A stretch of DNA of 64,000 bases, taken from Brugia malayi. Lineage: Eukaryota > Nematoda > Chromadorea > Rhabditida > Onchocercidae. This document shows positions 24,181 through 38,810 of this stretch, in pieces. The DNA is taken from assembly GCF_000002995.4 (NCBI RefSeq), contig NW_025062295.1, positions 1 to 64,000 of the forward strand. The letters are read 5' to 3'. The notes beneath the pieces were generated by a model that was not told where the DNA came from, did not search any database, and worked only from the letters and a program-made list of their open reading frames with translations. The position numbers and the translations under genes were made by a program. Numbering within the stretch: position 1 is the first letter of the stretch; each line of letters begins with the position of its first letter.

Positions 24181-26276
24181 ATTATTTCATTATTTAAGAT
24201 GTCAAATGACAACAATGTATGTGACCAGTTCCTGCACTATGCGTATATAATAATCAATTTTTTTTTTATTAAATGATATTTTTTAATACTTTTAACATCC
24301 TTTGAAATTAAATTTTGATAATAGTAGGACTTCTTACCTAGTTTAGTATGCAAAACACCCGTACAAATTATGGGATTTTTATAAATGTATTATTTAAATT
24401 TGAAATATAAATTAATTTTAATCGTAAGAATGAATTAAAATCGTGAAAAATTAAAAATTTAATTAATTTTGCTAATAAAATATTGATTAAAACTTAATTT
24501 CTAAAGTTTATTTTATTATTTTTGCTTGTCAAATGGCCACGGTGTGTGTGACCAGTACCTTGCAACGCATAAAATTCAATCAATTAAGTACAAAATATCT
24601 ATTTCTTTAATGATTTGAGATTTTTTAATACTTTAAATTTAATTAAAATTAGTTTTTGATGATTTGATATTATTTAATATCTTAACATTTTAATGATTTG
24701 ATATTATTTAATATTTTAACATTTAATTAAGATTAAATTTGATAATAACAGGGTTTATTTTCCAGTTTATTATGCAAAAATTCTTACAAATTATAGGATT
24801 TTCATAAAAATCAATTTTAAATTTAAATTAAAAATTAGCATTAATTGTAAAAATGAATTAGATCTATGACTAATTAAAAATTTTATTATTTTCACGAGTG
24901 AAATTTTAATTCAAAACTCAATTCTTAAAGTTTATTTAATTATTTATGCTGATCAAATGACCACAATGTATGTGACCAGTACCTGTACAATGCAAACAAA
25001 TTAATCAATTAAGTTCAAATTATCTAATTTTTTAAATGATTCGATTTTTTTTAATATTTCAACATTTAATCAAAATGATTCTTTGATATTGCTAGAATTT
25101 ATTTTATAGTTTAATATACAAAATCCTAACAAATTATTGAATTTTCATAAAATTTGAAATAAGAATTGATTTCAATTGTAAGAATGAATCAAAACCGTGA
25201 TAAATTAAAAATTTTAGTTAATTTTGCCTATCAATTATTAATTAAAACTTAATTATTAAAGTTTATTTTATTATTAATGTTTGTCAAATGACCACACCGT
25301 AAATAACTAGTACTATGGAACGCTTATAAATTAATCAGTTAAGCTCAAATTATCTATTTTTTTTTTTTTAAACAATTGATATTTATAATATTTTAACATT
25401 TAATTAAAATAAATTTTGACAACACAGGGATTCATTTTACTTTTTAATATACAAAACTCTAATAAATCATTAAATTTTCACAGAATTTGATATTTAAATT
25501 TGAAATAAAAATTAATTTGAATTGTAAGGATGAATTAAAACCGTGATAAATTAAAAATTTAATCAATTTTGCTAGTCGAATATTGATTGAAACTTAATTT
25601 TTAAAGTTTATTTAGTTATTTATGCTGATCAAATGAGCAACCGTAGATGACCAGTACCTGTGCAATGCATACAAATTAATCAATTAAGCTCAAAATATCT
25701 AACTTTTTTTAATGAATAATATATTTTTTAACAGTTTTAACATTTAATTAAAGTAAAATTTGATATTACTAGAAATTATAGAAAAAAGTCTAATATACAA
25801 AAAAGGTTTTGATTCATTGCAAATCATAAAACTTTCATAAAATTCTATCTTAAGCTTTCAAACAAAAATTAATTTTAGCTGCAGAAATGAATTAAATCTA
25901 CGACAAATTAAAAATCTTATTAATATCACTTCTCGAATATTAAAAAAGACATAGTTATTAAAGTTTATTTTCTTATTTATGTTGTCAATTGACCACACCG
26001 TAAATGACCAGTACCTATGAAATGCACACAAATTAATCAATTAAGTTCGAAATATCTAACTTTTTTTAATGAATTGCTATTTTTTAATAGTTTCAACATT
26101 TAATTAAAATCAAAATTGAGAAAACTAGAAATTATTTTCCCGTTTAATATACAAAAACTCTTGCAAATTATAAAATTTTCACCAAAATTGATTTTTAGAT
26201 TTGAAATAATGCTTAAGCCTAAGCCTAAGTATACCCTAAGCTTAAGCCTAAGTACACCCTAAGCCTAAGCCTAAGC
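24181..26276 (+). repeat. Higher-order unit 1
   Basis: Length 2,096. The terminal telomeric tract is 26,211-26,276 and contains the AAGTATACCC and AAGTACACCC variants. Confidence 0.95.
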
Positions 26277-28372
26277 ATTATTTCATTATTTAAGATGTCA
26301 AATGACAACAATGTATGTGACCAGTTCCTGCACTATGCGTATATAATAATCAATTTTTTTTTTATTAAATGATATTTTTTAATACTTTTAACATCCTTTG
26401 AAATTAAATTTTGATAATAGTAGGACTTCTTACCTAGTTTAGTATGCAAAACACCCGTACAAATTATGGGATTTTTATAAATGTATTATTTAAATTTGAA
26501 ATATAAATTAATTTTAATCGTAAGAATGAATTAAAATCGTGAAAAATTAAAAATTTAATTAATTTTGCTAATAAAATATTGATTAAAACTTAATTTCTAA
26601 AGTTTATTTTATTATTTTTGCTTGTCAAATGGCCACGGTGTGTGTGACCAGTACCTTGCAACGCATAAAATTCAATCAATTAAGTACAAAATATCTATTT
26701 CTTTAATGATTTGAGATTTTTTAATACTTTAAATTTAATTAAAATTAGTTTTTGATGATTTGATATTATTTAATATCTTAACATTTTAATGATTTGATAT
26801 TATTTAATATTTTAACATTTAATTAAGATTAAATTTGATAATAACAGGGTTTATTTTCCAGTTTATTATGCAAAAATTCTTACAAATTATAGGATTTTCA
26901 TAAAAATCAATTTTAAATTTAAATTAAAAATTAGCATTAATTGTAAAAATGAATTAGATCTATGACTAATTAAAAATTTTATTATTTTCACGAGTGAAAT
27001 TTTAATTCAAAACTCAATTCTTAAAGTTTATTTAATTATTTATGCTGATCAAATGACCACAATGTATGTGACCAGTACCTGTACAATGCAAACAAATTAA
27101 TCAATTAAGTTCAAATTATCTAATTTTTTAAATGATTCGATTTTTTTTAATATTTCAACATTTAATCAAAATGATTCTTTGATATTGCTAGAATTTATTT
27201 TATAGTTTAATATACAAAATCCTAACAAATTATTGAATTTTCATAAAATTTGAAATAAGAATTGATTTCAATTGTAAGAATGAATCAAAACCGTGATAAA
27301 TTAAAAATTTTAGTTAATTTTGCCTATCAATTATTAATTAAAACTTAATTATTAAAGTTTATTTTATTATTAATGTTTGTCAAATGACCACACCGTAAAT
27401 AACTAGTACTATGGAACGCTTATAAATTAATCAGTTAAGCTCAAATTATCTATTTTTTTTTTTTTAAACAATTGATATTTATAATATTTTAACATTTAAT
27501 TAAAATAAATTTTGACAACACAGGGATTCATTTTACTTTTTAATATACAAAACTCTAATAAATCATTAAATTTTCACAGAATTTGATATTTAAATTTGAA
27601 ATAAAAATTAATTTGAATTGTAAGGATGAATTAAAACCGTGATAAATTAAAAATTTAATCAATTTTGCTAGTCGAATATTGATTGAAACTTAATTTTTAA
27701 AGTTTATTTAGTTATTTATGCTGATCAAATGAGCAACCGTAGATGACCAGTACCTGTGCAATGCATACAAATTAATCAATTAAGCTCAAAATATCTAACT
27801 TTTTTTAATGAATAATATATTTTTTAACAGTTTTAACATTTAATTAAAGTAAAATTTGATATTACTAGAAATTATAGAAAAAAGTCTAATATACAAAAAA
27901 GGTTTTGATTCATTGCAAATCATAAAACTTTCATAAAATTCTATCTTAAGCTTTCAAACAAAAATTAATTTTAGCTGCAGAAATGAATTAAATCTACGAC
28001 AAATTAAAAATCTTATTAATATCACTTCTCGAATATTAAAAAAGACATAGTTATTAAAGTTTATTTTCTTATTTATGTTGTCAATTGACCACACCGTAAA
28101 TGACCAGTACCTATGAAATGCACACAAATTAATCAATTAAGTTCGAAATATCTAACTTTTTTTAATGAATTGCTATTTTTTAATAGTTTCAACATTTAAT
28201 TAAAATCAAAATTGAGAAAACTAGAAATTATTTTCCCGTTTAATATACAAAAACTCTTGCAAATTATAAAATTTTCACCAAAATTGATTTTTAGATTTGA
28301 AATAATGCTTAAGCCTAAGCCTAAGTATACCCTAAGCTTAAGCCTAAGTACACCCTAAGCCTAAGCCTAAGC
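26277..28372 (+). repeat. Higher-order unit 2
   Basis: Length 2,096. The telomeric tract is 28,307-28,372. I see no difference from unit 1. Confidence 0.95.
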
Positions 28373-30467
28373 ATTATTTCATTATTTAAGATGTCAAATG
28401 ACAACAATGTATGTGACCAGTTCCTGCACTATGCGTATATAATAATCAATTTTTTTTTTATTAAATGATATTTTTTAATACTTTTAACATCCTTTGAAAT
28501 TAAATTTTGATAATAGTAGGACTTCTTACCTAGTTTAGTATGCAAAACACCCGTACAAATTATGGGATTTTTATAAATGTATTATTTAAATTTGAAATAT
28601 AAATTAATTTTAATCGTAAGAATGAATTAAAATCGTGAAAAATTAAAAATTTAATTAATTTTGCTAATAAAATATTGATTAAAACTTAATTTCTAAAGTT
28701 TATTTTATTATTTTTGCTTGTCAAATGGCCACGGTGTGTGTGACCAGTACCTTGCAACGCATAAAATTCAATCAATTAAGTACAAAATATCTATTTCTTT
28801 AATGATTTGAGATTTTTTAATACTTTAAATTTAATTAAAATTAGTTTTTGATGATTTGATATTATTTAATATCTTAACATTTTAATGATTTGATATTATT
28901 TAATATTTTAACATTTAATTAAGATTAAATTTGATAATAACAGGGTTTATTTTCCAGTTTATTATGCAAAAATTCTTACAAATTATAGGATTTTCATAAA
29001 AATCAATTTTAAATTTAAATTAAAAATTAGCATTAATTGTAAAAATGAATTAGATCTATGACTAATTAAAAATTTTATTATTTTCACGAGTGAAATTTTA
29101 ATTCAAAACTCAATTCTTAAAGTTTATTTAATTATTTATGCTGATCAAATGACCACAATGTATGTGACCAGTACCTGTACAATGCAAACAAATTAATCAA
29201 TTAAGTTCAAATTATCTAATTTTTTAAATGATTCGATTTTTTTTAATATTTCAACATTTAATCAAAATGATTCTTTGATATTGCTAGAATTTATTTTATA
29301 GTTTAATATACAAAATCCTAACAAATTATTGAATTTTCATAAAATTTGAAATAAGAATTGATTTCAATTGTAAGAATGAATCAAAACCGTGATAAATTAA
29401 AAATTTTAGTTAATTTTGCCTATCAATTATTAATTAAAACTTAATTATTAAAGTTTATTTTATTATTAATGTTTGTCAAATGACCACACCGTAAATAACT
29501 AGTACTATGGAACGCTTATAAATTAATCAGTTAAGCTCAAATTATCTATTTTTTTTTTTTTAAACAATTGATATTTATAATATTTTAACATTTAATTAAA
29601 ATAAATTTTGACAACACAGGGATTCATTTTACTTTTTAATATACAAAACTCTAATAAATCATTAAATTTTCACAGAATTTGATATTTAAATTTGAAATAA
29701 AAATTAATTTGAATTGTAAGGATGAATTAAAACCGTGATAAATTAAAAATTTAATCAATTTTGCTAGTCGAATATTGATTGAAACTTAATTTTTAAAGTT
29801 TATTTAGTTATTTATGCTGATCAAATGAGCAACCGTAGATGACCAGTACCTGTGCAATGCATACAAATTAATCAATTAAGCTCAAAATATCTAACTTTTT
29901 TTAATGAATAATATATTTTTAACAGTTTTAACATTTAATTAAAGTAAAATTTGATATTACTAGAAATTATAGAAAAAAGTCTAATATACAAAAAAGGTTT
30001 TGATTCATTGCAAATCATAAAACTTTCATAAAATTCTATCTTAAGCTTTCAAACAAAAATTAATTTTAGCTGCAGAAATGAATTAAATCTACGACAAATT
30101 AAAAATCTTATTAATATCACTTCTCGAATATTAAAAAAGACATAGTTATTAAAGTTTATTTTCTTATTTATGTTGTCAATTGACCACACCGTAAATGACC
30201 AGTACCTATGAAATGCACACAAATTAATCAATTAAGTTCGAAATATCTAACTTTTTTTAATGAATTGCTATTTTTTAATAGTTTCAACATTTAATTAAAA
30301 TCAAAATTGAGAAAACTAGAAATTATTTTCCCGTTTAATATACAAAAACTCTTGCAAATTATAAAATTTTCACCAAAATTGATTTTTAGATTTGAAATAA
30401 TGCTTAAGCCTAAGCCTAAGTATACCCTAAGCTTAAGCCTAAGTACACCCTAAGCCTAAGCCTAAGC
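28373..30467 (+). repeat. Higher-order unit 3
   Basis: Length 2,095. One T is missing from the T run near 29,920. The telomeric tract is 30,402-30,467. Confidence 0.95.
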
Positions 30468-32563
30468 ATTATTTCATTATTTAAGATGTCAAATGACAAC
30501 AATGTATGTGACCAGTTCCTGCACTATGCGTATATAATAATCAATTTTTTTTTTATTAAATGATATTTTTTAATACTTTTAACATCCTTTGAAATTAAAT
30601 TTTGATAATAGTAGGACTTCTTACCTAGTTTAGTATGCAAAACACCCGTACAAATTATGGGATTTTTATAAATGTATTATTTAAATTTGAAATATAAATT
30701 AATTTTAATCGTAAGAATGAATTAAAATCGTGAAAAATTAAAAATTTAATTAATTTTGCTAATAAAATATTGATTAAAACTTAATTTCTAAAGTTTATTT
30801 TATTATTTTTGCTTGTCAAATGGCCACGGTGTGTGTGACCAGTACCTTGCAACGCATAAAATTCAATCAATTAAGTACAAAATATCTATTTCTTTAATGA
30901 TTTGAGATTTTTTAATACTTTAAATTTAATTAAAATTAGTTTTTGATGATTTGATATTATTTAATATCTTAACATTTTAATGATTTGATATTATTTAATA
31001 TTTTAACATTTAATTAAGATTAAATTTGATAATAACAGGGTTTATTTTCCAGTTTATTATGCAAAAATTCTTACAAATTATAGGATTTTCATAAAAATCA
31101 ATTTTAAATTTAAATTAAAAATTAGCATTAATTGTAAAAATGAATTAGATCTATGACTAATTAAAAATTTTATTATTTTCACGAGTGAAATTTTAATTCA
31201 AAACTCAATTCTTAAAGTTTATTTAATTATTTATGCTGATCAAATGACCACAATGTATGTGACCAGTACCTGTACAATGCAAACAAATTAATCAATTAAG
31301 TTCAAATTATCTAATTTTTTAAATGATTCGATTTTTTTTAATATTTCAACATTTAATCAAAATGATTCTTTGATATTGCTAGAATTTATTTTATAGTTTA
31401 ATATACAAAATCCTAACAAATTATTGAATTTTCATAAAATTTGAAATAAGAATTGATTTCAATTGTAAGAATGAATCAAAACCGTGATAAATTAAAAATT
31501 TTAGTTAATTTTGCCTATCAATTATTAATTAAAACTTAATTATTAAAGTTTATTTTATTATTAATGTTTGTCAAATGACCACACCGTAAATAACTAGTAC
31601 TATGGAACGCTTATAAATTAATCAGTTAAGCTCAAATTATCTATTTTTTTTTTTTTAAACAATTGATATTTATAATATTTTAACATTTAATTAAAATAAA
31701 TTTTGACAACACAGGGATTCATTTTACTTTTTAATATACAAAACTCTAATAAATCATTAAATTTTCACAGAATTTGATATTTAAATTTGAAATAAAAATT
31801 AATTTGAATTGTAAGGATGAATTAAAACCGTGATAAATTAAAAATTTAATCAATTTTGCTAGTCGAATATTGATTGAAACTTAATTTTTAAAGTTTATTT
31901 AGTTATTTATGCTGATCAAATGAGCAACCGTAGATGACCAGTACCTGTGCAATGCATACAAATTAATCAATTAAGCTCAAAATATCTAACTTTTTTTAAT
32001 GAATAATATATTTTTTAACAGTTTTAACATTTAATTAAAGTAAAATTTGATATTACTAGAAATTATAGAAAAAAGTCTAATATACAAAAAAGGTTTTGAT
32101 TCATTGCAAATCATAAAACTTTCATAAAATTCTATCTTAAGCTTTCAAACAAAAATTAATTTTAGCTGCAGAAATGAATTAAATCTACGACAAATTAAAA
32201 ATCTTATTAATATCACTTCTCGAATATTAAAAAAGACATAGTTATTAAAGTTTATTTTCTTATTTATGTTGTCAATTGACCACACCGTAAATGACCAGTA
32301 CCTATGAAATGCACACAAATTAATCAATTAAGTTCGAAATATCTAACTTTTTTTAATGAATTGCTATTTTTTAATAGTTTCAACATTTAATTAAAATCAA
32401 AATTGAGAAAACTAGAAATTATTTTCCCGTTTAATATACAAAAACTCTTGCAAATTATAAAATTTTCACCAAAATTGATTTTTAGATTTGAAATAATGCT
32501 TAAGCCTAAGCCTAAGTATACCCTAAGCTTAAGCCTAAGTACACCCTAAGCCTAAGCCTAAGC
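30468..32563 (+). repeat. Higher-order unit 4
   Basis: Length 2,096. The telomeric tract is 32,498-32,563. Confidence 0.95.
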
Positions 32564-34659
32564 ATTATTTCATTATTTAAGATGTCAAATGACAACAATG
32601 TATGTGACCAGTTCCTGCACTATGCGTATATAATAATCAATTTTTTTTTTATTAAATGATATTTTTTAATACTTTTAACATCCTTTGAAATTAAATTTTG
32701 ATAATAGTAGGACTTCTTACCTAGTTTAGTATGCAAAACACCCGTACAAATTATGGGATTTTTATAAATGTATTATTTAAATTTGAAATATAAATTAATT
32801 TTAATCGTAAGAATGAATTAAAATCGTGAAAAATTAAAAATTTAATTAATTTTGCTAATAAAATATTGATTAAAACTTAATTTCTAAAGTTTATTTTATT
32901 ATTTTTGCTTGTCAAATGGCCACGGTGTGTGTGACCAGTACCTTGCAACGCATAAAATTCAATCAATTAAGTACAAAATATCTATTTCTTTAATGATTTG
33001 AGATTTTTTAATACTTTAAATTTAATTAAAATTAGTTTTTGATGATTTGATATTATTTAATATCTTAACATTTTAATGATTTGATATTATTTAATATTTT
33101 AACATTTAATTAAGATTAAATTTGATAATAACAGGGTTTATTTTCCAGTTTATTATGCAAAAATTCTTACAAATTATAGGATTTTCATAAAAATCAATTT
33201 TAAATTTAAATTAAAAATTAGCATTAATTGTAAAAATGAATTAGATCTATGACTAATTAAAAATTTTATTATTTTCACGAGTGAAATTTTAATTCAAAAC
33301 TCAATTCTTAAAGTTTATTTAATTATTTATGCTGATCAAATGACCACAATGTATGTGACCAGTACCTGTACAATGCAAACAAATTAATCAATTAAGTTCA
33401 AATTATCTAATTTTTTAAATGATTCGATTTTTTTTAATATTTCAACATTTAATCAAAATGATTCTTTGATATTGCTAGAATTTATTTTATAGTTTAATAT
33501 ACAAAATCCTAACAAATTATTGAATTTTCATAAAATTTGAAATAAGAATTGATTTCAATTGTAAGAATGAATCAAAACCGTGATAAATTAAAAATTTTAG
33601 TTAATTTTGCCTATCAATTATTAATTAAAACTTAATTATTAAAGTTTATTTTATTATTAATGTTTGTCAAATGACCACACCGTAAATAACTAGTACTATG
33701 GAACGCTTATAAATTAATCAGTTAAGCTCAAATTATCTATTTTTTTTTTTTTAAACAATTGATATTTATAATATTTTAACATTTAATTAAAATAAATTTT
33801 GACAACACAGGGATTCATTTTACTTTTTAATATACAAAACTCTAATAAATCATTAAATTTTCACAGAATTTGATATTTAAATTTGAAATAAAAATTAATT
33901 TGAATTGTAAGGATGAATTAAAACCGTGATAAATTAAAAATTTAATCAATTTTGCTAGTCGAATATTGATTGAAACTTAATTTTTAAAGTTTATTTAGTT
34001 ATTTATGCTGATCAAATGAGCAACCGTAGATGACCAGTACCTGTGCAATGCATACAAATTAATCAATTAAGCTCAAAATATCTAACTTTTTTTAATGAAT
34101 AATATATTTTTTAACAGTTTTAACATTTAATTAAAGTAAAATTTGATATTACTAGAAATTATAGAAAAAAGTCTAATATACAAAAAAGGTTTTGATTCAT
34201 TGCAAATCATAAAACTTTCATAAAATTCTATCTTAAGCTTTCAAACAAAAATTAATTTTAGCTGCAGAAATGAATTAAATCTACGACAAATTAAAAATCT
34301 TATTAATATCACTTCTCGAATATTAAAAAAGACATAGTTATTAAAGTTTATTTTCTTATTTATGTTGTCAATTGACCACACCGTAAATGACCAGTACCTA
34401 TGAAATGCACACAAATTAATCAATTAAGTTCGAAATATCTAACTTTTTTTAATGAATTGCTATTTTTTAATAGTTTCAACATTTAATTAAAATCAAAATT
34501 GAGAAAACTAGAAATTATTTTCCCGTTTAATATACAAAAACTCTTGCAAATTATAAAATTTTCACCAAAATTGATTTTTAGATTTGAAATAATGCTTAAG
34601 CCTAAGCCTAAGTATACCCTAAGCTTAAGCCTAAGTACACCCTAAGCCTAAGCCTAAGC
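32564..34659 (+). repeat. Higher-order unit 5
   Basis: Length 2,096. The telomeric tract is 34,594-34,659. Confidence 0.95.
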
Positions 34660-36743
34660 ATTATTTCATTATTTAAGATGTCAAATGACAACAATGTATG
34701 TGACCAGTTCCTGCACTATGCGTATATAATAATCAATTTTTTTTTTATTAAATGATATTTTTTAATACTTTTAACATCCTTTGAAATTAAATTTTGATAA
34801 TAGTAGGACTTCTTACCTAGTTTAGTATGCAAAACACCCGTACAAATTATGGGATTTTTATAAATGTATTATTTAAATTTGAAATATAAATTAATTTTAA
34901 TCGTAAGAATGAATTAAAATCGTGAAAAATTAAAAATTTAATTAATTTTGCTAATAAAATATTGATTAAAACTTAATTTCTAAAGTTTATTTTATTATTT
35001 TTGCTTGTCAAATGACCACGGTGTGTGTGACCAGTACCTTGCAACGCATAAAATTCAATCAATTAAGTACAAAATATCTATTTCTTTAATGATTTGAGAT
35101 TTTTTAATACTTTAAATTTAATTAAAATTAGTTTTTGATGATTTGATATTATTTAATATCTTAACATTTTAATGATTTGATATTATTTAATATTTTAACA
35201 TTTAATTAAGATTAAATTTGATAATAACAGGGTTTATTTTCCAGTTTATTATGCAAAAATTCTTACAAATTATAGGATTTTCATAAAAATCAATTTTAAA
35301 TTTAAATTAAAAATTAGCATTAATTGTAAAAATGAATTAGATCTATGACTAATTAAAAATTTTATTATTTTCACGAGTGAAATTTTAATTCAAAACTCAA
35401 TTCTTAAAGTTTATTTAATTATTTATGCTGATCAAATGACCACAATGTATGTGACCAGTACCTGTACAATGCAAACAAATTAATCAATTAAGTTCAAATT
35501 ATCTAATTTTTTAAATGATTCGATTTTTTTTAATATTTCAACATTTAATCAAAATGATTCTTTGATATTGCTAGAATTTATTTTATAGTTTAATATACAA
35601 AATCCTAACAAATTATTGAATTTTCATAAAATTTGAAATAAGAATTGATTTCAATTGTAAGAATGAATCAAAACCGTGATAAATTAAAAATTTTAGTTAA
35701 TTTTGCCTATCAATTATTAATTAAAACTTAATTATTAAAGTTTATTTTATTATTAATGTTTGTCAAATGACCACACCGTAAATAACTAGTACTATGGAAC
35801 GCTTATAAATTAATCAGTTAAGCTCAAATTATCTATTTTTTTTTTTTTTTAAACAATTGATATTTATAATATTTTAACATTTAATTAAAATAAATTTTGA
35901 CAACACAGGGATTCATTTTACTTTTTAATATACAAAACTCTAATAAATCATTAAATTTTCACAGAATTTGATATTTAAATTTGAAATAAAAATTAATTTG
36001 AATTGTAAGGATGAATTAAAACCGTGATAAATTAAAAATTTAATCAATTTCGCTAGTCGAATATTGATTGAAACTTAATTTTTAAAGTTTATTTAGTTAT
36101 TTATGCTGATCAAATGAGCAACCGTAGATGACCAGTACCTGTGCAATGCATACAAATTAATCAATTAAGCTCAAAATATCTAACTTTTTTTAATGAATAA
36201 TATATTTTTTAACAGTTTTAACATTTAATTAAAGTAAAATTTGATATTACTAGAAATTATAGAAAAAAGTCTAATATACAAAAAAGGTTTTGATTCATTG
36301 CAAATCATAAAACTTTCATAAAATTCTATCTTAAGCTTTCAAACAAAAATTAATTTTAGCTGCAGAAATGAATTAAATCTACGACAAATTAAAAATCTTA
36401 TTAATATCACTTCTCGAATATTAAAAAAGACATAGTTATTAAAGTTTATTTTCTTATTTATGTTGTCAATTGACCACACCGTAAATGACCAGTACCTATG
36501 AAATGCACACAAATTAATCAATTAAGTTCGAAATATCTAACTTTTTTTAATGAATTGCTATTTTTTAATAGTTTCAACATTTAATTAAAATCAAAATTGA
36601 GAAAACTAGAAATTATTTTCCCGTTTAATATACAAAAACTCTTGCAAATTATAAAATTTTCACCAAAATTGATTTTTAGATTTGAAATAATGCTTAAGCC
36701 TAAGCCTACTAAGCTTAGCCTAAGCCTAAGCCTAAGCCTAAGC
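34660..36743 (+). repeat. Higher-order unit 6
   Basis: Length 2,084. It carries substitutions shared with unit 7 (GACCACGG at about 35,013 and TTTCGCTAGTC near 36,050). Its telomeric tract (36,692-36,743) has lost the AAGTACACCC variant and reads CCTACTAAGCTTAGCC instead. Confidence 0.95.
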
Positions 36744-38810
36744 ATTATTTTATTATTTAAGATGTCAAATGACAACAATGTATGTGACCAGTTCCCGCAC
36801 TATGCGTATGTAATAATCAATTTTTTTTTTTATTAAATGATATTTTTTAATACTTTTAACATCCTTTGAAATTAAATTTTGATAATAGTAGGACTTCTTA
36901 CCTAGTTTAGTATGCAAAACACCCGTACAAATTATGGGATTTTATAAATGTATTATTTAAATTTGAAATATAAATTAATTTTAATCGTAAGAATGAATTA
37001 AAATCGTGAAAAATTAAAAATTTAATTAATTTTGCTAATAAAATATTGATTAAAACTTAATTTCTAAAGTTTATTTTATTATTTTTGCTTGTCAAATGAC
37101 CACGGTGTGTGTGACCAGTACCTTGCAACGCATAAAATTCAATCAATTAAGTACAAAATATCTATTTCTTTAATGATTTGAGATTTTTTAATACTTTAAA
37201 TTTAATTAAAATTAGTTTTTGATGATTTGATATTATTTAATATCTTAACATTTTAATGATTTGATATTATTTAATATTTTAACATTTAATTAAGATTAAA
37301 TTTGATAATAACAGGTTTATTTTCCAGTTTATTATGCAAAAATTCTTACAAATTATAGGATTTTCATAAAAATCAATTTTAAATTTAAATTAAAAATTAG
37401 CATTAATTGTAAAAATGAATTAGATCTATGACTAATTAAAAATTTTATTATTTTCACGAGTGAAATTTTAATTCAAAACTCAATTCTTAAAGTTTATTTA
37501 ATTATTTATGCTGATCAAATGACCACAATGTATGTGACCAGTACCTGTACAATGCAAACAAATTAATCAATTAAGTTCAAATTATCTAATTTTTTAAATG
37601 ATTCGATTTTTTTTAATATTTCAACATTTAATCAAAATGATTCTTTGATATTGCTAGAATTTATTTTATAGTTTAATATACAAAATCCTAACAAATTATT
37701 GAATTTTCATAAAATTTGAAATAGAATTAATTTCAATTGTAAGAATGAATCAAAACCGTGATAAATTAAAAATTTTAGTTAATTTTGCCTATCAAATATT
37801 AATTAAAACTTAATTATTAAAGTTTATTTTATTATTAATGTTTGTCAAATGACCACACCGTAAATAACTAGTACTATGGAACGCTTATAAATTAATCAGT
37901 TAAGCTCAAATTATCTATTTTTTTTTTTTTTTAAACAATTGATATTTATAATATTTTAACATTTAATTAAAATAAATTTTGACAACACAGGGATTCATTT
38001 TACTTTTAATATACAAAACTCTAATAAATCATTAAATTTTCACAGAATTTGATATTTAAATTTGAAATAAAATTAATTTGAATTGTAAGGATGAATTAAA
38101 ACCGTGATAAATTAAAAATTTAATCAATTTCGCTAGTCGAATATTGATTGAAACTTAATTTTAAAGTTTATTTAATTATTTATGCTGATCAAATGAGCAA
38201 CCGTAGATGACCAGTACCTGTGCAATGCATACAAATTAATCAATTAAGCTCAAAATATCTAACTTTTTTAATGAATAATATATTTTTTAACAGTTTTAAC
38301 ATTTAATTAAAGTAAAATTTGATATTACTAGAAATTATAGAAAAAAGTCTAATATACAAAAAAGGTTTTGATTCATTGCAAATCATTAAAACTTTCATAA
38401 AATTCTATCTTAAGCTTTCAAACAAAAATTAATTTTAGCTGCAGAAATGAATTAAATCTACGACAAATTAAAATCTTATTAATTTCATTCTCAAATATTG
38501 ATTAAAACTTAATTATTAAAGTTTATTTAAATATTTATGTTGTCAATTGACCACACCGTAAGTGACCAGTACCTATGCAATGCACACAAATTAATCAATT
38601 AAGTTCAAAATATCCATTTTTTTTAATTAATTGATGATTTTCGATATTTTAACATTTAATTAAAATCAAAATTGATAAAACTAGAAATTATTTCCTCGTT
38701 TAATATACAAAAACTCTTGCAAATTATAAAATTTTCACCAAAATTAATTTTTAGATTTGAAATAATGCTTAAGCCTAAGCCTAAGTATACCCTAAGCCCT
38801 AAGCCTAAGC
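36744..38810 (+). repeat. Higher-order unit 7 (diverged edge unit)
   Basis: Length 2,067. It has many single-base indels, and its last monomer (38,480-38,760) is of a different type that matches the left flank of the array. The telomeric tract is 38,767-38,810 and shortened. Confidence 0.93.

Larger units (their letters stand above)
24181..38810 (+). repeat. Higher-order satellite array, seven units of about 2,096 bp
   Basis: Seven head-to-tail units each hold six family B monomers of about 310-430 bases and end in a 44-66 base telomeric tract. In unit 1 the GACCAGT-type cores are near 24,223, 24,550, 24,974, 25,306, 25,640 and 26,006. Unit lengths by telomeric-tract boundary are 2096, 2096, 2095, 2096, 2096, 2084 and 2067. 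Units 1-6 look almost identical, with isolated differences such as one T lost near 29,920 and GGCCACGG to GACCACGG at about 35,013. Unit 7 is clearly more diverged. High similarity inside and divergence at the edge is normal for an array kept uniform by unequal exchange. Recurrent 60-codon minus-strand frames are part of the repeat. Confidence 0.97.

Noticed and set aside
25858..36521. Six identical 60-codon minus-strand frames spaced about 2,096 bases
   Set aside because: They recur only because the satellite unit recurs. They are absent from diverged monomers and unit 7, and show no protein-like conservation.
36581..36836. Overlapping open frames on both strands at a telomeric tract
   Set aside because: They are translations of the interstitial telomeric repeat (Leu-Ser and Leu-Arg runs).
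24133..38810. Regularly spaced short repeats resembling a CRISPR-type array
   Set aside because: Spacing is about 2.1 kb, the repeats are TTAGGC telomere units, and the intervening DNA is identical satellite, so this is not CRISPR.
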